Numbered from the stretch's first letter, positions 52,900-62,336 are shown. The stretch is 64,000 nucleotides of DNA from Arundinibacter roseus (GCF_004348825.1 NZ_SMJU01000001.1:186001-250000); one strand, 5' to 3'. Notes: a model not told the origin generated them from the letters alone. Made by a program: numbers and translations.

Positions 52900-53655
52900 A
52901 TGAGTTCGCTACCTGTTCCCTCCGTTGCCGTCCTGATTCCGATTTACCAAAACCATTTTTCGGAAGTAGAAAAAGCTGCATTAAAGCAGTGTTTTCGCAC
53001 CCTTGACACTTATCCGATTTACTTCGTAAAACCCCAAAGTCTGGATATAAAAATACTCCTGAGCGAGTTTCCGATGGCCCGTACTCAGGCTTTTGCAGAC
53101 GACTATTTTACGGGCACCGACAGTTATAACAAGCTGATGATTTCGCCCGGTTTTTACCAGCAGTTCGACGCATTCGATTACCTGCTTATCTGTCAGCCTG
53201 ATGCCTACGTTTTTCGGGACGAGCTGCCCTATTGGTGCGCTCAGGGGTACGATTATTTGGGAGCGCCTACGCTGCATCAGGAAGAATTTGACGCGCTGCC
53301 TGCGCATCAGCATCAGGACTTTGCCCGGGCGCTCGCTACGCATCGTTTGGTGTTTAATGGCGGACTATCGCTACGCAGGGTAAAAGGGATTTTACGCTAT
53401 CTGCGCATCTACAACACACTTTTTCCGGCCTGGATAGGCAACGAAGACATGCTTTTTTCACGCGAAGCAACCCGGCTTCGTTTGCTGAAGCCTTTCATCA
53501 AGCTTCCTTCCTGGGAAGTAGCCCTGCGTTTTTCTTTTGAGAAAAGTCCGGCTGCAAGCTTTGAACTTACGCAACATTCGTTGCCCTTTGGGTGTCATGC
53601 CTACGAGCGTTACGCACCTGATTTTTGGCATCCGTTTATCCCATCGCTCTCCTGA
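52900..53655 (+). CDS. DUF5672 family glycosyltransferase-like protein
   Basis: A 251-residue protein of the DUF5672 type, found near glycosyltransferases and probably a GT-A-like enzyme. It begins MSSLPVPSVAVLIPIYQNHF, has FDYLLICQPDAYVFRDELPYW (an acidic D-x-D-like site) near residue 95, the block YDYLGAPTLHQEE near 120, FNGGLSLRRVKGI near 155 and GNEDMLFS near 185; all are family signatures. The C-terminal FGCHAYERY is also conserved. A longer reading from 52816 is open but begins upstream of the promoter. It completes a glycosyltransferase run with the two genes before it. Confidence 0.82.
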   Translation: MSSLPVPSVAVLIPIYQNHFSEVEKAALKQCFRTLDTYPIYFVKPQSLDIKILLSEFPMARTQAFADDYFTGTDSYNKLMISPGFYQQFDAFDYLLICQPDAYVFRDELPYWCAQGYDYLGAPTLHQEEFDALPAHQHQDFARALATHRLVFNGGLSLRRVKGILRYLRIYNTLFPAWIGNEDMLFSREATRLRLLKPFIKLPSWEVALRFSFEKSPAASFELTQHSLPFGCHAYERYAPDFWHPFIPSLS

Positions 53656-53748
53656 CAGCCTGCCGTTTAACAAATTTTAACATACTAAACCGCACCAGAA
53701 TGCGTTGTGGCGATGTTACAGAAAAAGTACCAAACTACTCCGACACCT

Positions 53749-54972
53749 ATGCGTTTCGTATCGTTTATTGTTTTGTTGGCCACCTTTTGCCTGCAAATCG
53801 AACCTGTGAGCGGGCAAGTGACCCGGCAGCCTTACGTAGAAGAGCGCTACTCCCGCTCTGTGCGTATTCTTCAGGTAGAACTCACCGACCGCTACACCAT
53901 CATCGACATGCAGTATGGCGAACCTGCCACGCAGCAGATGTTTAGAATGCAGCCCTTTTCTACGGGTGGATCCATTGGTTTTGATCCCCAAAGTCGTCTG
54001 TATAAACCCGGTGATACCAGGCATCGGTTTAATTTCATAAAAGCAGAGGGCATACCGGAGTCGCCTGCATCCCTGAAAGTAAGACCCGGCGAAGTGGTGC
54101 GTTTTAAGGTGTATTTTGAGCGCCTTGATCCGGGCATTGAGGTGTTTGATTTGTACGAAGGCCGTAATCCTGACCAAACTGAATACTGGAATTTTTACGG
54201 CGTTCATATTACCAATCCGGCCCGAAAAAAACCAGTGGCCAAAGCACCCGCACCCACCAAAACCCCGCCACCTGCCAAAGTACAGGAACCAGAACCCACA
54301 CCAACTCCTGCTGAACCGCCTCTGCTCGACAAGGTTCCTGACGAGCTCCCCGTTCAGGAGCCGGAGTTTATCACCTTGGCCGGAACTGTTTTTGACGCCA
54401 AAACCAATAAACCCCTGTCTGCCCGCTTGTACTACCGGGAGGAAACTGACACACTGAGTCTGAATACGTCTTCGGGTAAATATCGGCTGGGACTCAATAA
54501 AACCCAACGCTACACGGTTGGAGTTCAGGCCAAAGGATACCTCAACGGCAGCTTGCTGGTAAGTCCGGCAGACTCTGCTGCCAATCCATCGCTTCGGCAT
54601 GACTTCTACCTGACGCCGTTGGCCGAAGGAACGAGCGTCACGCTGAACAAAATTTATTTTGCAACTTCTCAATACCAGCTTTTATCCGAATCTTTTGACG
54701 AATTGAACGGATTGGTGGAATTGCTAAAAGAAAACCCTGGCCTGAAAATCCGGATTGAAGGACATACCGATAGCGTGGGCGATTTTGAAAAAAATGTGGA
54801 GCTCTCGCGCAACCGGGCCGATGCTGTACGTACGTATCTGATCGAAAAAGGAATTGACACCTCGCGCCTGGAAGCCAAAGGTTACGGCCCTACGCGTCCG
54901 GTTTCGAAGGGCAACAGCGAAGAAGAACGTCAGAAAAATCGCCGGGTCGAGTTCGTGATTTTGGGAACCTGA
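53749..54972 (+). CDS. OmpA-family envelope protein with carboxypeptidase-regulatory-like domain
   Basis: A 407-residue exported protein anchoring the envelope to peptidoglycan. The ATG at 53749 (MRFVSFIVLLATF) begins the signal peptide, cleaved near SGQ. An N-terminal beta-rich domain of about 145 residues follows, then a Pro-rich linker (from about residue 158 to 200), a carboxypeptidase-regulatory-like domain (TLAGTVFDAKTNKPLSARLYY near 215), and the C-terminal OmpA domain (about 290-407) with IEGHTDSVGD and LSRNRADAVRTYL, the peptidoglycan-binding residues. A terminator follows 40 bases after the stop. Confidence 0.9.
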   Translation: MRFVSFIVLLATFCLQIEPVSGQVTRQPYVEERYSRSVRILQVELTDRYTIIDMQYGEPATQQMFRMQPFSTGGSIGFDPQSRLYKPGDTRHRFNFIKAEGIPESPASLKVRPGEVVRFKVYFERLDPGIEVFDLYEGRNPDQTEYWNFYGVHITNPARKKPVAKAPAPTKTPPPAKVQEPEPTPTPAEPPLLDKVPDELPVQEPEFITLAGTVFDAKTNKPLSARLYYREETDTLSLNTSSGKYRLGLNKTQRYTVGVQAKGYLNGSLLVSPADSAANPSLRHDFYLTPLAEGTSVTLNKIYFATSQYQLLSESFDELNGLVELLKENPGLKIRIEGHTDSVGDFEKNVELSRNRADAVRTYLIEKGIDTSRLEAKGYGPTRPVSKGNSEEERQKNRRVEFVILGT

Positions 54973-55010
54973 TTTTTTATAGAAAGATAGTTTAGTTAGA
55001 AAAAAAACCT

Positions 55011-55050
55011 AAAAAAGCGGAGTCCGGCACCGAGGGACCTCCGCTTTTTT
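55011..55050 (+). terminator. Intrinsic terminator after the OmpA-family gene
   Basis: AAAAAAGCGGAG (55011-55022) pairs with CTCCGCTTTTTT (55039-55050). The A/T ends make it work in both directions. Confidence 0.85.
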
Positions 55051-55128
55051 GGTGCTTTGCCTACCTTTGCCCTGCTGCCTGTCCATTTGCCTGCATCCTG
55101 GCTTTTCAAAAAACGGCACTCCTGCACA

Positions 55129-55962
55129 ATGAATCACGTAGAACTACAACTTACTCTTTCGCCAGACTATACCGACATCCTGATGGCCGAGCTGGCCGAA
55201 CTTGGCTATGAATCCTTTGTTGAAACCGACGAAGGGCTGCATGCGTATATCCTGGAAGAAGATTTTGATGAAACCCAACTCATAAGCCTGCTGGCCAAAT
55301 ATCAGGCTTTCAGCGCAATAGGCCATTCGTGGAAAACGTTAGAAAGAGTGAACTGGAACGAAGAGTGGGAACGCAGCTACGAACCCATTGAGGTGGGCGA
55401 AGCCGTACGGGTGAGAGCTTTGTTTCATGCGCCCGACGAGCGTTTTAAGTACGAACTGCTCATCACTCCAAAAATGTCGTTTGGCACCGGACACCACGAA
55501 ACTACCTGGCTGGTCATGAACGAACAACTCAGCCTGCCGCATCAGAATCTGGACGTACTTGATGTTGGTTGCGGAACGGGGATTCTGGCGATTCTGGCCA
55601 GAAAACTAGGCGCCAAACGCCTACTTGCCTTTGATATTGACGAGTGGGCCGTAGAAAATACCCGTGAAAATTTTTCGTTAAATTCCATCACCGATTCATT
55701 GGCAGAAGTCTTTCAGGGAACCATCACGGACGTTCAACCTGAGCTGCGCTTTGGCGGTATTCTGGCGAACATCAATCGCAATATTTTATTGAATGAAATC
55801 AAAACCTACGTTCAACATTTGCTGCCCGGTGGCTGGCTTGTGGTGAGTGGGTTTTATGAAACCGATGCTCCCGACATCATTCAGTGCACTGAAAAAGAAG
55901 GACTTATCTTTGAACGGATGAACACCCGCAATCAGTGGGCAACGGTGGTTTTTAAGAGTTAA
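55129..55962 (+). CDS. prmA: Ribosomal protein L11 methyltransferase
   Basis: PrmA trimethylates ribosomal protein L11. The ATG at 55129 gives MNHVELQLTLSPDYTDIL, the usual N-terminus of Bacteroidota PrmA; the frame is open 24 codons further but that part runs into the terminator region. The N-terminal substrate-recognition domain (about 1-90) is followed by KMSFGTGHHETTWLV, motif I LDVGCGTGILAILARKLGA, the acidic FDIDEWAVENTREN, and the post-motif ILANINRNIL (NxN-type catalytic loop). 277 residues is normal. The large exported protein begins 24 bases downstream. Confidence 0.95.
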   Translation: MNHVELQLTLSPDYTDILMAELAELGYESFVETDEGLHAYILEEDFDETQLISLLAKYQAFSAIGHSWKTLERVNWNEEWERSYEPIEVGEAVRVRALFHAPDERFKYELLITPKMSFGTGHHETTWLVMNEQLSLPHQNLDVLDVGCGTGILAILARKLGAKRLLAFDIDEWAVENTRENFSLNSITDSLAEVFQGTITDVQPELRFGGILANINRNILLNEIKTYVQHLLPGGWLVVSGFYETDAPDIIQCTEKEGLIFERMNTRNQWATVVFKS

Positions 55963-55985
55963 ACCAAGGAATTTTTACCTGCCTT

Positions 55986-58900
55986 ATGCATAGCAGCTAT
56001 ATTCAATCCGGTAGAAAAATCGGAAAACGTCCGGGCGCTCTTTGCGGCCTCTGGCTTATTTTGTGGGCATTTTTGGCGCTGCCTGCGCTTCATGCGCAAT
56101 CGGTTTCTTTTTCGGAAGATCCCGGTACGTTTATCGTAGAAGTAAAAAAAATAATGGAAGCCAATGCTGTTCCTGCCTACGGACAAGCTGCTCGCGACCT
56201 GGAAACCGTCTGGATGAGCTCTGCTTCCTCAGCCCAACAAACGCAGTTTGTGACGCTCATGCGCCGCCTTGCCGGCAAAGGCCAAAAAGCAGGTCCGGTG
56301 TTTTATTTGCTGCTGCGCAATTTTCATACGGCCCTCACGCAGGAAGGCGCTGACGTAAACGGCTTGCTGACCATGCTTTCCAAAGCAAGTGAACGTTATG
56401 ATGCAAAAACGTACCTGAAATTGCTGGAATCGGTTCAACTGGTTTTAGAAAAAAAACAACTCTACGCTTCTAACTATTATAAACTTTATCTAACCGAAGG
56501 AAATATTTCTTTTCGGTTTGATGAGGCCGCTGCCCCAACCCCAACAGCCAATAGCGCCGTCGCACCCACTACGAATGACGGCTGGGACGATGTACCTGCC
56601 GATACGGCGGCGGTTCTTATTCCCACTTCTCAGGCACTTCCTGTGCTGACGGGTGCTCTTCTGACCTTATCGAAAGGCCAATTTGCTATGGTAACGGCTT
56701 CCGACTCCGTAACCTTCGGGCCAAGTGAAGGAAGCGTTGCGCTGCGCGAAGGGCTTTTTGCAGGAAAAGGCGGGAAATTTTCCTGGGCTTCGGCAGGTGA
56801 CTCCACTATGTATGTCGACTTTGCTGACTATTCTTTTGGAATTTCAAATCCCAAACTTAGCATCGAAAACGTAACCCTGCACGCAACCAATCGGCTTTCC
56901 AAACCTATTGCCGGTGCTTTTGAATTTAGAAGCGTTAAGCGGCAGGCAGGTAAACCTGCTACCTATCCGCGATTTGTATCAAAAAAAGACGATGCCGAGC
57001 TACGCAATACCCGCCAAAGCATGACCTACCGCGGCGGGCTGAGCCTTGTGGGCACCACGATGTACAGCACATCCCTAACCAATGAGCCTGCGCACGTATG
57101 GGTAACTTACCAGAAAAAACCCGCTTTCAGGCTTTCGAGCAAACGTTTCGTCCTGACAGATTCAGTAATCACCGCTGCTTTGGCTTCTTTTTCTCTGCCC
57201 CTGGGACAAGACTCCATCTATCATCCCGGCGTGCATTTTTATTACAGTGATGATGCCGGATATTTACGTCTCGAACGCGCCGACGGTACTTCATTTGCAG
57301 ATCTTCCGTACGCAGACAGCTACCACAAAATGAATATTTGGGCCGAAGCCATGCGCTGGAATCTTGCTCAGGAAAAAGTAGAGTTCTACATGATTGTGGG
57401 TAAAAAGGAGGTTCCGGTACGGCTCGAATCATACGATTATTTCCGGAAACAGCGCTTTCAGGGCATGGCCGAAGAGTTTGGTTTTCAACCGCTGATTATG
57501 GCGGCCAATTATATTCAAACCAAAAAAGTCCAGGCATTTTCGCCCTACGACCTGGCCAATCAGTACCGGCAGGATGCTGCCATTATGCGTAGCGCTCTCG
57601 AGCGCCTTAGCTTGCAGGGCTATTTTGAAGCCAACGAAAAAGCAGATTTATATCGCCTCACCCGCAAAGGCGTTATGTATATTCTGGCTAATACGGACAA
57701 AAGCGACTACGATAATTTCCAGATAATTTCTCAGTTTGAAGCCAACAGTGAACTAGCCAACGCCACTATTTCGATGAAAGATACCCTCCTGACAATTCGG
57801 GGCGTGGAGCGGTTTGTGGTGAGTGATTCGTTGAAAATAATGGCCGTGCCATCTGATAAGCAACTCGTAATGGGCCGCGGGAGGGATTTTGTCTTAAATG
57901 GCCAACTCAAATCAGCTAATTTCAGGTTTACTGGTGCAGATATTAAGTTTAATTACGACAAATTTTTCGTCAATCTCAATCAGGTAGATTCCATCACCTA
58001 TGTACCGCAGGAGCAATACGCCAAAGGTAAAGGCAGCGAAGTGGGCGGGCACGTGAAGTACGAAAAAGGCGGGACGTTTTATCTGAGTGATCCTAAAAAT
58101 AAATCGGGCCGGCAAAAAGGCGGCAAATCTCCCCGATTGGTCATTCCCGAAGGGATGACTGTGTTTTTTGATCAGCCCGAACGAGGAAAATTAAAGTATC
58201 AGCGCGAAGTTTTTTTCAAAATACCCAAACTCGATTACGACAGCCTCGACCAACGGGACGTTGTTTTTACGGGCACGTTTAACTCCGGTGGCATTGTGCC
58301 CGCTTTTCAAACTACGCTGAAAAGCATGGATGATAATTCCCTCGGATTTGAGTACAAAGTCCCCGCTGAAATGAAATTATATGGCGGAAAATCATCCGCT
58401 AAGTTTGACAGTCCGCTCGTGATGGACAACAGCGGACTTCGATCTACGGGTACGCTTAGTCATTTGTCGGCTGCTATTGCAGCAGAAGAAATGCTGCTCA
58501 CAACCGATTCCCTGCTTGCTTCGGGAACGGAGGCCTCCATTAAAGAAGCAACAATCGGCAAGGGTTATTTCCCAAAAGTTGAGTTGAAAAATTACTCCCT
58601 GCGCTGGTTTCCCAAAGCGGATAGTATGTTTATCGTGACCAAGGGAAATTCATTTAATTTTTATGCCGGAACCACGCAGCTCGAAGGCGGGCTGATGCTA
58701 CGGTCGGTGGGACTTTTTGGCTATGGAAAACTAAAACGTGCGGATTCTGAACTTGCTTCGCGCGAAATAAAATTTAACAAAGAAGGTTTTGTAGCCAATC
58801 AATCGCAGTTTAGCGTAACCTCCGGGCAGCAGCAGTCGTTCAGGCCGATTCTTCTGGGCAAAAATGTCAATGTTGATTTCAATATTGCCAAAAACATGGT

Positions 58901-60728
58901 GGACCTGGCTACGGCTGCAAGCGGCTTTGGCACCGACTCCTCCACGCTCGAATTCCCGTATGCCGCCTACCGCACCTCTATAAGCAAAGCCCGATGGAAT
59001 ATTGCGAAAAAAACCATCGCCATGCAGGGCGACGTCAATAACTCGACCTTTACCTCAACTGCGGAAGAACAGGAAGGGCTGGCTTTCAATGGCTCGGCAG
59101 CTTTGTATGAGATTGAGAAAATGATGCTCAATATCAGCGGTGTACCCTTTATTCGCACTGCGGATGTAAAAATCATACCGGATAAAGGCCTTGTGAGTGT
59201 TCGGCGCAATGGAGAAATGAATCCTTTCAAAAACGCCCGCATCGAAATTGATACCCTCAACAGCAGCCACCGTCTGCGCGATGCATCCATTCAGATTGTG
59301 TCCCGAAATCGTTTTGAAGGTTCAGCGACCTATGAGTACATTACGGCACGCAAGGATACTTTTGATATAAAAATGGAAAACTTTGAGCTTCGCGAAACCG
59401 GTGGAGCTGTTGCTTCCTCGCGCCGAAACAAAAACGCTCCGACCCCGCCTGCCGGCACGCACTACTACACCACGGCCCGCGCCGAAGTAAGCGAAAACGA
59501 CCGCCTGTTGCTCTCGCCCCGCATGCAGTACAAAGGCAAAGTGCACCTGATCGCTTACGAGCCCAAGCTGCAACTCGACGGTTTCATCCGCCCACAGCTC
59601 CGGCCCCGGCCTGAGCTGTCGAGCTCCTGGATTACCTTCAAAGAAAACGGTACGGATTCTACCTCCGACGGAACAATCAGCATTCCGATAAATAAAGATC
59701 TGAAAAATGAAGTAGAACAGCCGCTCTTTGCCGGGCTGCACTACCGCTCGGGCGGAGGCATGTACCTGTCCTTTCTATCCCCAAAAGATACGGAGCGCGA
59801 CCGCGATATTTTTGTGGCACAGGGCAGTTTGCGCTATGAAGAAGACAGCAAGCTTTTCCGCATTTTGCCGCCTGCCGGAGCCGACGGCCTGATCAACGAA
59901 GCAAACGCGTTTATCTTTGACGATCAGAAAGGAGTCGCTTCCTTTGCGGGCCCGCTCAAACTGACCGACAGCGAGCTCGTGCGGGCAGCGGGGCTGGTGG
60001 ATGTGCAGGTTGACAGCGCCCGGTTTGAATTCAACACACTACTGCTGTTAGATCTACCTGCGCTCGTGCCGGTAACGCCCGAAATGGCCACCAAGATTGT
60101 TCAAACAAATCTTGACGAACAAAACAGCGAAGCCGCCGAAGACGACGCCTCCCGCCTAACGCTGAAACTTGCAGCGCTGATCGGTCAGAAAGCAGCGGAC
60201 GAGTACCTGACCAAAACGGCCGGAGAATACAAACCGCTGTACGAAGCCTCTAATCTGCTGGATGTTCCGCTCGTGATTTCCAATCTGGCGCTGCGGTGGT
60301 CTGACGTACACAGTTCCTACTTTTCGATGGGTAAAATCGGCGTTTCAAATATGGGCCGAAGCGACATCAATGCGCAGATGGACGGCATGTTTGAGCTACG
60401 AAAAACAGACCGGGGCGACGAGTTCAGCATGTACCTCGAAGTGTCACCGGATGTGTGGTACTATCTGGATTATTCTCAGAAACAGCTCGGCCTGGTTTCT
60501 TCCGAAATGGACTTCAATGATCAGATTCTGGCCAAATCCAAGAACGTCAAAACCAAGGATATGGAGCTGATTCAACTGGGGTTTGAGGAGAAAGCAATGT
60601 TCATGGATCGCTTCTACGATTTTTATCAGCCCGCCCTCAAAAAAGCCCGTCTTGTGAAGGCCGCCGAAAAGAAAGAAACCAAAAAGAAACCGGAGAAGAA
60701 GAAAGTCGAAGCAACCGAAGGTTTCTAA
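55986..60728 (+). CDS. Very large exported protein (1580 aa), function unknown
   Basis: It has an N-terminal membrane-type segment ending LHAQ (residue 38), read as a cleavable signal peptide. The first 170 residues are helical; most of the remainder is beta-rich with recurring strand pairs, many with Asp-Ser or Asp-Thr turns (for example MKDTLLTIRGVERFVVSDSLKIMAVP and SKARWNIAKKTIAMQGDVN), the texture of AsmA/TamB or LptD-like elongated beta proteins, though I recognise no known domain. The last 40 residues are a Lys/Glu-rich tail (KAAEKKETKKKPEKKK). No type IX sorting domain is seen. The short gap to prmA and the terminator after it suggest a prmA-containing transcript. An outer-membrane biogenesis role is a guess. 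Confidence 0.85.
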   Translation: MHSSYIQSGRKIGKRPGALCGLWLILWAFLALPALHAQSVSFSEDPGTFIVEVKKIMEANAVPAYGQAARDLETVWMSSASSAQQTQFVTLMRRLAGKGQKAGPVFYLLLRNFHTALTQEGADVNGLLTMLSKASERYDAKTYLKLLESVQLVLEKKQLYASNYYKLYLTEGNISFRFDEAAAPTPTANSAVAPTTNDGWDDVPADTAAVLIPTSQALPVLTGALLTLSKGQFAMVTASDSVTFGPSEGSVALREGLFAGKGGKFSWASAGDSTMYVDFADYSFGISNPKLSIENVTLHATNRLSKPIAGAFEFRSVKRQAGKPATYPRFVSKKDDAELRNTRQSMTYRGGLSLVGTTMYSTSLTNEPAHVWVTYQKKPAFRLSSKRFVLTDSVITAALASFSLPLGQDSIYHPGVHFYYSDDAGYLRLERADGTSFADLPYADSYHKMNIWAEAMRWNLAQEKVEFYMIVGKKEVPVRLESYDYFRKQRFQGMAEEFGFQPLIMAANYIQTKKVQAFSPYDLANQYRQDAAIMRSALERLSLQGYFEANEKADLYRLTRKGVMYILANTDKSDYDNFQIISQFEANSELANATISMKDTLLTIRGVERFVVSDSLKIMAVPSDKQLVMGRGRDFVLNGQLKSANFRFTGADIKFNYDKFFVNLNQVDSITYVPQEQYAKGKGSEVGGHVKYEKGGTFYLSDPKNKSGRQKGGKSPRLVIPEGMTVFFDQPERGKLKYQREVFFKIPKLDYDSLDQRDVVFTGTFNSGGIVPAFQTTLKSMDDNSLGFEYKVPAEMKLYGGKSSAKFDSPLVMDNSGLRSTGTLSHLSAAIAAEEMLLTTDSLLASGTEASIKEATIGKGYFPKVELKNYSLRWFPKADSMFIVTKGNSFNFYAGTTQLEGGLMLRSVGLFGYGKLKRADSELASREIKFNKEGFVANQSQFSVTSGQQQSFRPILLGKNVNVDFNIAKNMVDLATAASGFGTDSSTLEFPYAAYRTSISKARWNIAKKTIAMQGDVNNSTFTSTAEEQEGLAFNGSAALYEIEKMMLNISGVPFIRTADVKIIPDKGLVSVRRNGEMNPFKNARIEIDTLNSSHRLRDASIQIVSRNRFEGSATYEYITARKDTFDIKMENFELRETGGAVASSRRNKNAPTPPAGTHYYTTARAEVSENDRLLLSPRMQYKGKVHLIAYEPKLQLDGFIRPQLRPRPELSSSWITFKENGTDSTSDGTISIPINKDLKNEVEQPLFAGLHYRSGGGMYLSFLSPKDTERDRDIFVAQGSLRYEEDSKLFRILPPAGADGLINEANAFIFDDQKGVASFAGPLKLTDSELVRAAGLVDVQVDSARFEFNTLLLLDLPALVPVTPEMATKIVQTNLDEQNSEAAEDDASRLTLKLAALIGQKAADEYLTKTAGEYKPLYEASNLLDVPLVISNLALRWSDVHSSYFSMGKIGVSNMGRSDINAQMDGMFELRKTDRGDEFSMYLEVSPDVWYYLDYSQKQLGLVSSEMDFNDQILAKSKNVKTKDMELIQLGFEEKAMFMDRFYDFYQPALKKARLVKAAEKKETKKKPEKKKVEATEGF

Positions 60729-60730
60729 CT

Positions 60731-60755
60731 AAAAGGCACGGAATCCGTGCCTTTT
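60731..60755 (+). terminator. Intrinsic terminator after the 1580-residue protein
   Basis: AAAAGGCACGG pairs perfectly with CCGTGCCTTTT around the three-base loop AAT. Confidence 0.85.
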
Positions 60756-60797
60756 AGCGTTAATTACTAAACTATTAAATTATCTAGTTCGGGATCA

Positions 60798-60828
60798 TTT
60801 GGTAAATCCGAATAGAATCGTATTTTTG
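60798..60828 (+). promoter_or_regulatory. Promoter of plsY
   Basis: TTTG (60798-60801), a 19-base spacer, and TATTTTTG (60821-60828): a full match to the Bacteroidota housekeeping promoter, about 50 bases before the plsY ATG. Confidence 0.7.
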
Positions 60829-60877
60829 TTCTGTTAAGTGTCTAATTACTCATTTATTTCTTGAAATAATCCTAAAA

Positions 60878-61528
60878 ATGACAATCACCTTGTTTCTTAT
60901 TTCAGTTATCGGTGCCTATCTATTGGGCTCAATTCCAACATCAGTCTGGTACGGAATTGGCTATTTTGGGGTAGATGTGCGGCAATACGGCAGCGGAAAC
61001 GCAGGAGCAACCAACACTTTTCGGGTACTTGGCAAGCGTGCCGGGACAATCGTGATGCTGATTGATGTACTGAAAGGCTGGACAGCGACCTGTCTGGCGC
61101 TACTTTTGTACTATTTTAATACAATAGATGCCGGTGAACTACTTACTTATAAAATTATCTTTGGAATAATTGCCATCGCCGGGCATATTTTCCCGGTGTT
61201 TGTCGGCTTCAAAGGCGGCAAAGGTGTAGCCACACTGCTGGGCATGGTGCTTGCGGTGCACCCCGAGCTTGCCCTGCTCTGCATTACCATTTTTATCCTG
61301 ACACTCCTGACGTCTCAGTACGTTTCGCTTAGTTCTATTTTGGCGACTCTCGCCTTTCCGGTGCTCTCGCTGTTGCGGGTGTTTGGGCAGCCCGATACGC
61401 TGTTGGTTGTTTTTGGATTTGTCATGTTTTTATTGGTGGTCATTACACATCAGAAAAACATCGTCCGGCTCTTTAAAGGCAGCGAAAGTCGCGTGAAACT
61501 TTTTGGAAATTCCCGCTCCGGCAACTGA
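60878..61528 (+). CDS. plsY: Acyl-phosphate:glycerol-3-phosphate acyltransferase
   Basis: PlsY moves an acyl group from acyl phosphate to glycerol 3-phosphate, the first step of phospholipid synthesis, at the inner membrane. It has five to seven hydrophobic segments over 216 residues. Family motifs: LLGSIPTSVWYG, QYGSGNAGATNTFRVLGK and GHIFPVFVGFKGGKGVAT (phosphate-binding loop). The promoter is complete and a double terminator follows, so it is a single-gene unit. Confidence 0.96.
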   Translation: MTITLFLISVIGAYLLGSIPTSVWYGIGYFGVDVRQYGSGNAGATNTFRVLGKRAGTIVMLIDVLKGWTATCLALLLYYFNTIDAGELLTYKIIFGIIAIAGHIFPVFVGFKGGKGVATLLGMVLAVHPELALLCITIFILTLLTSQYVSLSSILATLAFPVLSLLRVFGQPDTLLVVFGFVMFLLVVITHQKNIVRLFKGSESRVKLFGNSRSGN

Positions 61529-61563
61529 TTCATCCGCCTGTAAATAGCATGTGTTTTTTCATA

Positions 61564-61635
61564 CCAAAAGCCCGGAAGCAGTAGATCGCTTCCGGGCTTT
61601 TGGCTAAGGAGCGTTTTAGCGCTCCTTCTATTTTT
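61564..61635 (+). terminator. Double intrinsic terminator after plsY
   Basis: First hairpin: a perfect 16-bp stem CCAAAAGCCCGGAAGC with its complement (61564-61579 and 61588-61603). Second: AAGGAGCG with CGCTCCTT (61606-61613 and 61620-61627), followed by CTATTTTT. The first, nearly symmetric, can also stop transcription from the minus-strand gene at 61706. Confidence 0.85.
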
Positions 61636-61705
61636 CATGGCTCTATGTAAAACAACTCAGGTAAGGGGACGGCGATTATGTTTGTGTGTATACTATGTGT
61701 TCATT

Positions 61706-62218
61706 TTACTTTACCGTCAGGCTCCGGGCGTGCTGAACCGAGCTGAGGCTGTCGAAAGCCCGGCTACGCCCAAAACAAAACAAGGCGTGGCTGATGCGGT
61801 TGCCTTCCAGGCGGGCAATGAGCTCAAAAGGCGTGGATTTGAGTAGACGATTGTTGCTTTTCAGTCGGAGGCAATCGGCCTGTACGTACACATATTTGTC
61901 GCGATCTATATCGCCAAAAACGCTGAAAACTGCCGAATGCCGTACGTCGAAGCGTTGATGCACGTACTGCGAACGAGTACGCTCCCAGTCAAAAAGCAGT
62001 TCATCGGCAGTACTGATTTTGTTTTCGGCGGGTTCGTGCGCTCTGAATTCCGGGCTGAGCAGCGCCTTGACCGCCTCACTCTGCCCTTCTGACAAAATCC
62101 GTAAAAAATCAAGCACGAGTCGCTCGCCCTGCTCAGGTGCGGGCTTGGCCGGAATTCGTTGTGCCACAGGAGACGAAATCAATCCCCAAAGATTCAAAGG
62201 AAAGCTAAAATTTTTCAT
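61706..62218 (-). CDS. NTF2/SnoaL-like domain protein
   Basis: A protein of about 170 residues. The ATG at 62218 (MKNFSFPLNLWGL) is preferred; the frame continues upstream without good support. From EQGERLVLDFLRILSEGQSEAVKALLSPEFRAHEP it has the helix-sheet pattern of the SnoaL/NTF2-like fold, with the pocket strand YVYVQADCLRLKS, but catalytic residues cannot be named. The first 20 residues are hydrophobic but do not form a good signal peptide. Likely cytoplasmic. It is divergent from the M20 dipeptidase. Confidence 0.65.
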   Translation of the reverse strand: MKNFSFPLNLWGLISSPVAQRIPAKPAPEQGERLVLDFLRILSEGQSEAVKALLSPEFRAHEPAENKISTADELLFDWERTRSQYVHQRFDVRHSAVFSVFGDIDRDKYVYVQADCLRLKSNNRLLKSTPFELIARLEGNRISHALFCFGRSRAFDSLSSVQHARSLTVK

Positions 62219-62322
62219 AACGTTGAGTAAATTAAACAGCACCTTGTTTGATTGTCTGACGTGATGATACAAAGGTCATCCAAAACATCGCCGCTGACTT
62301 CCTGTATTTGGCCAATTTCTAT

Positions 62323-62336
62323 CGGATTTGGGACAC
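62323..62336. repeat. 14-bp motif TCGGATTTGGGACA shared with 7430-7443
   Basis: The 14 bases are identical to those in the direct-repeat site downstream of the hybrid regulator. A weaker partner, ATTTGGCCA, lies 20 bases before it (62307), again about two helical turns away. Located between the divergent NTF2-like and dipeptidase genes, so it could be a regulator binding site for either. Confidence 0.4.

Noticed and set aside
53716-54672. 318-residue open frame on the minus strand opposite the OmpA-family gene
   Set aside because: Its translation is Arg/Gly/Cys-rich with no recognisable domain, and it lies wholly inside a well-supported gene with a signal peptide and OmpA domain.
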